The position numbers were made by a program, and so were the translations under genes. A model generated the notes under the pieces. It had not been told where the DNA came from and did no database searches. It saw nothing but the letters and a program-made list of their open reading frames with translations. From Acidimicrobiales bacterium (lineage in GTDB: Bacteria; Actinomycetota; Acidimicrobiia; Acidimicrobiales; SZUA-35), in the NCBI GenBank assembly GCA_013003535.1, contig JABDIY010000049.1, positions 1-64,000 on the forward strand: a DNA stretch of 64,000 nt, written 5' to 3'. Below, one piece after another: positions 57,693 to 64,000 of the stretch (the stretch's first letter is position 1; every line of letters begins with the position of its first letter).

Positions 57693-59030
57693 CTAGCCCA
57701 GCACGGTGGCCGGAGAGGAATCACTGATCACGCGCTTTCGACTGAAGGTCCCGAGGTTGATGGGATTCCCGGTGAACCGGCCGAACACCACCAGCGGATC
57801 AGAATCGTGGTCATGACCGGCCTCGACCGCAGTGATCAATTCAGCCATGCAATGACCGGCTGAAGCAGCGTTCTTGAACTGGTTGCCGCTACTGCCGATC
57901 GCCATGTAGAAGCCGTCCAGATCCGAACGATCATAGATCGGCGTCCAGTCCGGGCTGGCGTCATAGACGCCCACTACGCCACTCTTCTGAGGGGGAACAC
58001 CCATCCCAGTAATCCGGCGGGCGGCTCGTAAGACCATGAGTTCGAATTCTGCATCGGTCACCTGCGTTGACGCGTCGTCGGGGAACTCCACCCACTCGAG
58101 GGGGTCACATTCAGGCTCCACCCCACCGATCAACACCAGATTGCCGCGCTCGGGACGGGTATAGGTTCCGGCGTCGAGATCAGCGAACAGGACCCCGTCC
58201 TTGTCGTAGTCCACATTGCTCGGAGCCGGCGCCACGTGCACCTCGCGACGCATCGGCTTGGGAACCACGCCCATTCCTTCAACCACGCCGGCCATCTGGT
58301 TGACGTGGAACGAATACGGTCCGGCCACATTGACAACGACTGGCGCAGAAACCACCCTGCCATCCGAAAGGGTCACGCCGGTCACTCGGTTCTGGGACGA
58401 GTTGATTGCGGTCACCTCGGTGTTGAACCAGAATTGGGCACCGGCCCGCTTGGCCGCATCGCACAGGTTCTGGGCTGCCAGCATCGGATCACTGATGTAC
58501 CCGCCATCGGGACAGTAGAACGAACCGGCCAATTGTTCGGTCGGGTCGGCCCAGAATCGTTCGTCCTCCAGTCGGGTCGGGGGGCCAAACCGGCTGAGAT
58601 CCATCCACGGCCACCGTGCGATCGTTTCGTCATGATCGAGGTCCTCACAGGGAACGCCCAGTTCTTCATAGAGGGGCAGAAACGCGTCTTCGTTCGTGCC
58701 CTCGGACTTCAACAGCAGAATGCCGGCCCGGAAATACTCCGCCAGTGGACCGAGCGTGCCGGCATCATTGGTGCCGTTGCCCAGATAGTCAGCCCAGTTC
58801 CGCCAATAGTGCATACCTTCCCATGCCAGGGCCACGCCTGCTTTCGTGGAATAGTTGAAACGGACCACCGCGCTGGAACTGCTGGTTGAGCCGTGCCCGG
58901 CGCCACCTAGCTTGTCGATCGAAAGCGTCCGGAGACCTCGTCGGCTGAGTTCGAATGCCACGCCAGAGCCGATCACCCCGGCACCGATGACGATCGCCTC
59001 AAAGCTCGAAGCGGAGTGGACTTCAGTCAT
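57693..59030 (-). CDS. FAD-dependent amine/DAO-family oxidoreductase
   Basis: 445 residues from ATG 59028-59030 (MTEVHSAS); a longer frame to 59081 is possible. The dinucleotide motif VIGAGVIGSGVAFEL is at the N terminus, and GSTSSSSAVVRFNY and the GSSGNQFKNAASAGHCMAEL C-terminal FAD contact are typical of DAO-fold oxidases such as sarcosine oxidase or glycine oxidase. It likely oxidises an N-methylated amine or amino acid, in keeping with the MttB-family gene upstream on the same strand. Confidence 0.83.
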   Translation of the reverse strand: MTEVHSASSFEAIVIGAGVIGSGVAFELSRRGLRTLSIDKLGGAGHGSTSSSSAVVRFNYSTKAGVALAWEGMHYWRNWADYLGNGTNDAGTLGPLAEYFRAGILLLKSEGTNEDAFLPLYEELGVPCEDLDHDETIARWPWMDLSRFGPPTRLEDERFWADPTEQLAGSFYCPDGGYISDPMLAAQNLCDAAKRAGAQFWFNTEVTAINSSQNRVTGVTLSDGRVVSAPVVVNVAGPYSFHVNQMAGVVEGMGVVPKPMRREVHVAPAPSNVDYDKDGVLFADLDAGTYTRPERGNLVLIGGVEPECDPLEWVEFPDDASTQVTDAEFELMVLRAARRITGMGVPPQKSGVVGVYDASPDWTPIYDRSDLDGFYMAIGSSGNQFKNAASAGHCMAELITAVEAGHDHDSDPLVVFGRFTGNPINLGTFSRKRVISDSSPATVLG

Positions 59031-59118
59031 CTTGGACAGACCTTTCGGAGCCATACGTCTCGGCGTCGCATTACCGAGCATTGTGGCAGATCAGGTGGTC
59101 GTAGGGGCCAGCGGTTGC

Positions 59119-60639
59119 CTAGAAGTCGGTTTCCACTCCACCTTCGGCGACCCGGCGATCCACATAATCCCGCAGTTCGGCTTCGATGGCATCCTCGATC
59201 GGCGGTTTCTCGTAGTCCGCCAGAACTGACCGAGCCACGGCATTGGCTCGACTCCTGGCGTCCGGTGAGCCACCTTCGGTCCAGGATTCCCAGTTCCGCC
59301 AATCCGACACCATGGGACTATAAAACGCATCGGTGTACCGAGACTGGGTGTGTTCTCCGCCAAAAAAGTGTCCCGCCGGACCCACCGCGGCGATGGCGTC
59401 TACGGCCAATGCGTCCTCACTCAGATCCAGGGGCTCCAGAAATTTCGCCACCATGTTCAGTAGGTCGGCATCGATAACCATCTTCTCATATGACGCATGA
59501 AGACCTCCTTCCATCCAGCCGGCCGCATGCATGATGAAGTGAGCACCGCCGGTGATGGCTCCCCACAGGGCCCACATGGACTCATATCCGGCTTGGGCAT
59601 CAACCGCATTGGAGGCACTGACATTGGAGGATCGATAGGGAATCCCATACCGGCGAGTGAGTTGGCCACCAAGAAGCGCCGCCTTGGCGTACTCGGGGGT
59701 CCCAAAGGCCGGCGAACCGGAGCGCATGTCTACGTTGGAAGTGAAACCGCCATACATCACCGGCGATCCCTTGCGGACCACTTGCGTGAGTACCAGCCCC
59801 GCCAACGCTTCGGCATTCTGTTGCACAATAGCCCCGGCGATGGTGATCGGCGCCATCGCTCCTGCCAGCGTGAACGGCGTGACGATGACAACCTGATTTC
59901 GGGCCGACATTTGAAGGATGCCTTCCAGCATCGGATGGTCAAATCGCAGCGGCGAGCTGGCGTTGATGATCGTGATGAGGCTGGGCTCGCGTTCGAACGT
60001 CTCGTGATCGATGCCCCGTGAGATCCGAGCCATTTCCAGTCCGTCCAGGTTTCTCTGCTTTCCGAGGCTGTAAATATGAAACGCCTTATCGGTGAGCGTG
60101 TGCGCATCATATGCGCACTCGAGATGGCGGATTGAAGCGTGAAGGTCCACCGGCTCAACCGGAAAACCACCGAACACGTGGATCGGATTGAGCATCTGAC
60201 CAAGCCGCAGGAAGTCTTGATAGCCGGGTCGATCGCCAGATTTTCGGTCTCCGTCGAGGTTCACGTAGTTTGGCGCACTGGCCACTGCGGAGTTGGTGAT
60301 CCAGTCACCCCCAATGTGAACATTTCGATCGGGATTACGCCCATAGAGCGTGAACTCGGCTGGCGCATGAGAGATGTATTCCAACACCATCTCGGGGTCG
60401 AACCGGACCCGCTCCCCCGCAACCTTGGCGCCGGCGCCACGCAACAGCCGGAGAGCATCCGGGTGCAGGAAGTCCATTCCGGTCTCGGCCAGAACACGGA
60501 GCGAGGCCCGGTGGATCGATTCGAGTTCGTCCTCAGAAACCAAAGGCGTTGGCGGAAGCCGTCGCCGAGCTTGAGCGAAGGGCGGCTGGTCCGCAACGAT
60601 GCTGCGAACCCGCTTCGTTCGTTCCCGGCGACGACTCAC
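59119..60639 (-). CDS. MttB-family trimethylamine/glycine betaine methyltransferase-like protein (non-pyrrolysine)
   Basis: 506 residues of the trimethylamine methyltransferase family: LAETGMDFLHPDALRLLRGAGAKV and a central TIM-barrel region (YGGFTSNVDMRSGSPAFGTPEYAKAALLGGQLTRRYGIPYRSSNVS). There is no in-frame TAG inside the frame, so the pyrrolysine of true MttB is absent; such members include the glycine-betaine methyltransferase MtgB. It would move a methyl group from a quaternary amine to a corrinoid protein, but no corrinoid gene is visible here. Confidence 0.83.
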   Translation of the reverse strand: MSRRRERTKRVRSIVADQPPFAQARRRLPPTPLVSEDELESIHRASLRVLAETGMDFLHPDALRLLRGAGAKVAGERVRFDPEMVLEYISHAPAEFTLYGRNPDRNVHIGGDWITNSAVASAPNYVNLDGDRKSGDRPGYQDFLRLGQMLNPIHVFGGFPVEPVDLHASIRHLECAYDAHTLTDKAFHIYSLGKQRNLDGLEMARISRGIDHETFEREPSLITIINASSPLRFDHPMLEGILQMSARNQVVIVTPFTLAGAMAPITIAGAIVQQNAEALAGLVLTQVVRKGSPVMYGGFTSNVDMRSGSPAFGTPEYAKAALLGGQLTRRYGIPYRSSNVSASNAVDAQAGYESMWALWGAITGGAHFIMHAAGWMEGGLHASYEKMVIDADLLNMVAKFLEPLDLSEDALAVDAIAAVGPAGHFFGGEHTQSRYTDAFYSPMVSDWRNWESWTEGGSPDARSRANAVARSVLADYEKPPIEDAIEAELRDYVDRRVAEGGVETDF

Positions 60640-60710
60640 CCGGCCAACGTTAGAACAAGCGCGGTCCCGGCACCGGTTTGAGTCACGACAACCCCCAACA
60701 CCAGGCGACG

Positions 60711-61466
60711 CTAGATACCGAGGAAATCAATCGTGGCACCGCCATCGAGCACCAAGGTCTGCCCGGTCACCCATCCAGCCGCATCCGAACACAGGTACAT
60801 GGCGGCGTTGGCAATGTCCTCCACCTCGCCCAACCGTTTCAACGGGTAGGTATTGGCAGCCTTCTCGCCTCGTTCGCCTTCCCACAGCAGCCGTGCGAAA
60901 TCGGTCTTGATCAAGGCAGGCGCCACAGCGTTGACTCGTACCCCAGGAGCCAATTCGGCTGCCAGCTGTTTGGTGGTGTGGATCAGCGCCGCCTTGGTCA
61001 CGTTGTAGACCGCCAACTCGCTGCTGGTGGCCAGTCCACCCACCGAAGCGACGTTGAGAACAACGCCGCCTTTGTCTTTCATCCCGGCCTTCCATGCGGC
61101 CTGAGTCCACAGGAGCGGAGCGGTGAGATTGACCTGGATCGTCTTGTTCCATCGAGGCAGATCGGCTTCGATCAGGTGACCAACATATGGATTGGTGGCG
61201 GCATTGTTCACCAGGATGTCGATCCCACCGAATTGTTTGATGGTGGCATCTACCACCTCCTCGGCCGACTCTTCGGCCCCGACGTTCGATGCCAGCCAGA
61301 AACACTCCGTGCCGATCTCCTGCGCCGCCGCCTCCAGTTGTTCCGCTTTGCGAGCCGTGATAACGACGTTTGCGCCCGCCTCGGCGAAGGCCATAGCGAT
61401 CGCCTTGCCAATCCCCCGCGATCCTCCAGTTATCAGAGCGGTCTTGCCATCGAAGCGAATCTTCAT
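60711..61466 (-). CDS. Short-chain dehydrogenase/reductase
   Basis: 251 residues. TGGSRGIG near residue 13, NNAATNPYVG near 90, and YNVTK catalytic residues near 153, followed by GQTLVLDGG. It resembles DHRS4-like carbonyl reductases and related SDRs; substrate unknown. Minus strand, between the MttB-like and the VOC genes of the catabolic cluster. Confidence 0.88.
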   Translation of the reverse strand: MKIRFDGKTALITGGSRGIGKAIAMAFAEAGANVVITARKAEQLEAAAQEIGTECFWLASNVGAEESAEEVVDATIKQFGGIDILVNNAATNPYVGHLIEADLPRWNKTIQVNLTAPLLWTQAAWKAGMKDKGGVVLNVASVGGLATSSELAVYNVTKAALIHTTKQLAAELAPGVRVNAVAPALIKTDFARLLWEGERGEKAANTYPLKRLGEVEDIANAAMYLCSDAAGWVTGQTLVLDGGATIDFLGI

Positions 61467-61526
61467 GACGGAACAGTAGATAAGGTCGCCGGCGAAACAA
61501 AATACCGACCGATGGCAGTTGGTGCT

Positions 61527-62039
61527 TCAGGTAGATCTGGTGGCGGGGACCAACTCGTGGGCGGTGCCAACGCCCGACCATTTCTGAAGCTCTTCATCGA
61601 AATCGATGGGCTCGACGATTGCCTGCTGGTCGAACTGGGCCCACTCACTCCGAGGCAGCATCCACATGATCTCGAACTCGATGCCGTCGGGATCCCGGCC
61701 ATAGAGACTTTTGGTGGTGCCGTGGCTGGACTGGCCCACCAAAGCCCCGAGATCGGTCAACGTTTTGCGGGCAGCCACCAGCTCGTCGATTGTGTCGACC
61801 TGCCACGCCAGGTGGTACAAACCCGGTGGTCGGCCAACCGTTTGGCCCTGCTCACCAACGCCGAACAAACCCAAGTCGTGGTCGTTGGATCCGTAGCGAA
61901 GCTTGAGGAAGACGGCTCGGGCCTGCGGGACTTCCGCCACCACCTCCATGTCAAGCGCACTCGTCCAGAACTGCTTGGACCGTTCCGAATCGGTCACGTA
62001 AAGAACAGCATGATTCATTCGAACTGCGGGGATTGCCAT
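61527..62039 (-). CDS. Vicinal-oxygen-chelate protein (ring-cleaving dioxygenase/glyoxalase family)
   Basis: 170 residues from ATG 62037-62039. NHAVLYVTDSERSKQFW near residue 9 with the first metal His, LYHLAWQVDTIDELV near 77 with the second, and RDPDGIEFEIMW near 115 with the metal Glu are the VOC signatures. Sited between the SDR and MhpE-like genes, it may be an extradiol ring-cleaving dioxygenase feeding the MhpE/MhpF steps, although single-domain VOC members have varied roles. Confidence 0.78.
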   Translation of the reverse strand: MAIPAVRMNHAVLYVTDSERSKQFWTSALDMEVVAEVPQARAVFLKLRYGSNDHDLGLFGVGEQGQTVGRPPGLYHLAWQVDTIDELVAARKTLTDLGALVGQSSHGTTKSLYGRDPDGIEFEIMWMLPRSEWAQFDQQAIVEPIDFDEELQKWSGVGTAHELVPATRST

Positions 62040-62095
62040 GCCCTCTCCAACCCCGTTCTCTGGCAAATGCTTCCCGACGCGGGGTGATGGGCGCG

Positions 62096-63136
62096 CTAGC
62101 GGCTACGGGCGGCCACGAGGTCGAGCGCAACATCGATGATCATGTCTTCCTGCCCGCCGACCATCCGACGTCTGCCAAGTTCCAACAAGATGGTGCGAGT
62201 ATCGAGGCCATACATCTCGGCGGCCTTCTCGGCATGACGAAGGAAGCTGCTGTAAACACCGGCATATCCCAGACTGAGCGTCTCACGGTCCACCCGCACC
62301 GGTCGGTCCTGGAGTGGTCGGACGAGTTCCTCGGCGGCATCCATCAGCATGTTCACGTCGCAGCCGTGCTGCCAGCCCTCCAAGTTCGCAACTGCGATCA
62401 ACGGTTCCAGCGGACAGTTCCCGGCTCCAGCACCCATGCCGGCCAGAGATGCATCGACGCGATAACACCCCTCTTCTACCGCGACCACAGTGTTGGCAAC
62501 TCCGAAGGTGAGGTTGTGGTGGGCGTGGATACCGATCTCGGTGTCTGGTTTCAGGACATCACGGTAGGCCCGCATCCGGGCGCGAACATCCCCCATGGTG
62601 AGTCGACCCCCGGAGTCGGTGATGTAGACGCACTGTGCGCCTGCGGACTCCATCCGTTTGGCTTGCTGTGCCAACGCCGCCGGTTCGTTCATGTGGCTCA
62701 TCATGAGGAACCCAGCCACGTCCATACCGATCTCGCGTGCTTGAGCGATGTGCTGATCGGCGATATCAGCCTCGGTGCAATGTGTGGCGATTCGAACGCT
62801 GCGAACGCCAATGTCCCAGGCCCGGTGAAGGTCTTCGATCGTGCCGATCCCGGGCAGCAGCAGCGTGGTGAGAATCGCATGCTCCAAAACGTCGGCCGCC
62901 TCCTCCAACCATTCCCAATCGGTGTGGGCCCCGAAACCGTAGTTGAAGGATGATCCAGCGATTCCGTCGCCATGGGCAACCTCCACGGCGTCCACACCAG
63001 CGGCATCAAGTGCCTTACAGATGGAGCGGACGTGTTCGATTCCGTACTGGTGGCGAATGGCGTGCATGCCGTCGCGCAGGGTCACATCTTGCACATACAA
63101 CTTCACTGGCGCCCTGCTTTCCCCGTCGGCGGTCAT
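62096..63136 (-). CDS. 4-hydroxy-2-oxovalerate aldolase (MhpE/DmpG-like)
   Basis: 346 residues. [16 protein letters not shown] near residue 17 is the HMGL-like active-site signature of this aldolase, and [22 protein letters not shown] carries the metal-binding His pair. It splits 4-hydroxy-2-oxovalerate to pyruvate and acetaldehyde, which is channelled to the next gene's acetaldehyde dehydrogenase, with which it overlaps by four bases. Confidence 0.92.
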   Translation of the reverse strand: MTADGESRAPVKLYVQDVTLRDGMHAIRHQYGIEHVRSICKALDAAGVDAVEVAHGDGIAGSSFNYGFGAHTDWEWLEEAADVLEHAILTTLLLPGIGTIEDLHRAWDIGVRSVRIATHCTEADIADQHIAQAREIGMDVAGFLMMSHMNEPAALAQQAKRMESAGAQCVYITDSGGRLTMGDVRARMRAYRDVLKPDTEIGIHAHHNLTFGVANTVVAVEEGCYRVDASLAGMGAGAGNCPLEPLIAVANLEGWQHGCDVNMLMDAAEELVRPLQDRPVRVDRETLSLGYAGVYSSFLRHAEKAAEMYGLDTRTILLELGRRRMVGGQEDMIIDVALDLVAARSR

Positions 63137-64000
63137 GCCGAAACCGCCGTGGCAATCTGTTCTGCTGTGCGAATGGCCGCCGAGGTCATGATGTCAAGGT
63201 TGCCGGCGTAGGAGGGGAGGTAGTGACCTGCCCCTTCCACCTCGAGAAAGATGCTGACTTTCCACCCCGTGAACTTGCGGTCCAGTTCGGGGATACGTAC
63301 GGCATTGGATCCGTCGAGCGATTCGAACTGCACGTTCTGTTTCAGCCGATAGCCCGGGACGTACTCCTGCACGGTCGCCACCATCTTCGCTACCGATGAC
63401 TCAATCGCTTCCGGTTCACCTTCTTCCACCAAGCAGAACACGGTGTTTCTCATGATCAATGGCGGTTCGGCCGGGTTGAGGACGATGATGGCTTTCCCCC
63501 GTTGGGCGCCGCCTACTACTTCGATCGCTTTGGCTGTGGTCTCTGTGAACTCGTCGATATTCGCCCTGGTACCGGGCCCGGCGGATCGGGACGAGATAGA
63601 ACTGACGATCTCGCCATAGACAACGGGAGCCACCTGATGCACCGCATTCACCATCGGCACGGTGGCCTGGCCGCCACAGGTGACCATGTTGATATTGGGT
63701 TCCGAGAGGTGCTGGGCGAGGTTGATCGGCGGAATGACATAGGGGCCGATCGCCGCAGGTGTGAGGTCGAGAATCCGCTTCCCGTGTTGTCGCAGGATCC
63801 GATCGTGGGTGGCGTGAGCACCGGCGGAAGTGGCGTCGAAAACCAGTTCGACGTCCGCGAATTCGTCCATTGCGACGAGGCCGTCGATACCAGACGCGGT
63901 AGTAGCGACGCCCATACGGTTGGCACGAGCGAGACCGTCGGACTCAGGGTCGATACCCACCATGGCGATCACCTCGATGTCCTCGCTCGTTCGTTTCGAT
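63133..64000 (-). CDS. Acetaldehyde dehydrogenase (acylating), partial at the right edge (MhpF/DmpF-like)
   Basis: The frame reads to the window edge; the visible N terminus is [28 protein letters not shown], so the true start lies beyond position 64000. NAD-binding and the catalytic cysteine region [26 protein letters not shown] are visible. The enzyme makes acetyl-CoA from acetaldehyde in complex with the aldolase at 62096. About 30 N-terminal residues are likely missing. Confidence 0.92.
   Translation of the reverse strand, partial: SKRTSEDIEVIAMVGIDPESDGLARANRMGVATTASGIDGLVAMDEFADVELVFDATSAGAHATHDRILRQHGKRILDLTPAAIGPYVIPPINLAQHLSEPNINMVTCGGQATVPMVNAVHQVAPVVYGEIVSSISSRSAGPGTRANIDEFTETTAKAIEVVGGAQRGKAIIVLNPAEPPLIMRNTVFCLVEEGEPEAIESSVAKMVATVQEYVPGYRLKQNVQFESLDGSNAVRIPELDRKFTGWKVSIFLEVEGAGHYLPSYAGNLDIMTSAAIRTAEQIATAVSA

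Noticed and set aside
59119-60639. Considered a pyrrolysine-containing MttB
   Set aside because: The frame has no internal TAG and runs straight through to a full-length product; non-Pyl MttB relatives exist.
60678-62087. 469-codon plus-strand frame through the SDR and VOC genes
   Set aside because: Antisense to two clear genes on the minus strand; no recognisable domain.
1-64000. Search for tRNA, rRNA, CRISPR arrays and IS ends
   Set aside because: No tRNA-like cloverleaf, array-type repeats or transposase genes were recognised by eye in the gaps; a tRNAscan and CRISPR search would settle it.

Overview
This 64 kb window reads as the chromosome of a GC-rich actinobacterium, and the gene content suggests a marine or aquatic member of the Acidimicrobiia type. 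The supporting genes are a complete form I aerobic CO dehydrogenase operon, a DmdA-like demethylase, PPOX/F420-type flavoproteins, a DUF222-HNH protein, an EntD-type phosphopantetheinyl transferase, and many SDR, enoyl-CoA and VOC catabolic genes. No rRNA, tRNA, CRISPR array or insertion sequence was seen. The taxonomic reading is inference from gene content only.

Layout. 1-3.1 kb: an iron-sulfur/membrane-anchor fusion subunit of a DMSO-reductase-like enzyme (with the start of a coupled gene running off the left edge) and an MBL-rhodanese protein. 4.0-21.8 kb: a compact nonribosomal peptide cluster. It has an Sfp/EntD-type PPTase, a flippase, a HupE-like membrane protein, a 2604-residue NRPS (C-A-PCP-C-A-PCP-TE), an ECF sigma/anti-sigma pair, the classic prolyl-to-pyrrolyl starter trio (PltE-like dehydrogenase, PltF-like adenylating enzyme, stand-alone PCP) and a PLP decarboxylase. 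21.7-30.8 kb: assorted metabolic genes, including a candidate selenoprotein (in-frame TGA at 24422-24424 followed by a SECIS-like hairpin), a divergent arsI/arsR pair with a clear operator, and a DmdA-like protein. 30.8-39.5 kb: LysR regulator plus coxMSL, a CoxF/XdhC-YHS fusion, coxD, coxG and coxE. 39.5-46.7 kb: small hypothetical genes, PEP synthase, and a hexapeptide acyltransferase coupled to a hydrolase. 46.7-51.5 kb: hypFCDE hydrogenase maturation genes without hypAB or hydrogenase subunits. 51.6-55.1 kb: PBP4-type carboxypeptidase, endonuclease III, DUF222-HNH protein. 55.2-64 kb: a catabolic region with MhpD-, MhpE- and MhpF-like lower meta-cleavage enzymes, VOC protein, SDR, MttB-family methyltransferase, FAD oxidoreductase, Rieske ferredoxin, IclR regulator and a fused VOC/HAD gene remnant; it runs off the right edge.

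The most unusual features are three. First, the first adenylation domain of the NRPS, whose specificity residues read as asparagine, is interrupted between core motifs A8 and A9 by a complete zinc-ribbon plus PP-loop (SGGKDST) ATP-pyrophosphatase domain resembling WbpG/PseA-type N-acetyl-sugar amidotransferases. Combined with the pyrrole-2-carboxyl starter genes, it suggests an N-pyrrolyl/prolyl-capped dipeptide whose Asn side chain may be remodelled (for instance to an amidine) on the assembly line. Second, a peroxiredoxin-like gene appears to encode selenocysteine (UxxC). Third, coxL carries the AYxCSFR active-site signature, so this is a true form I CO oxidiser.
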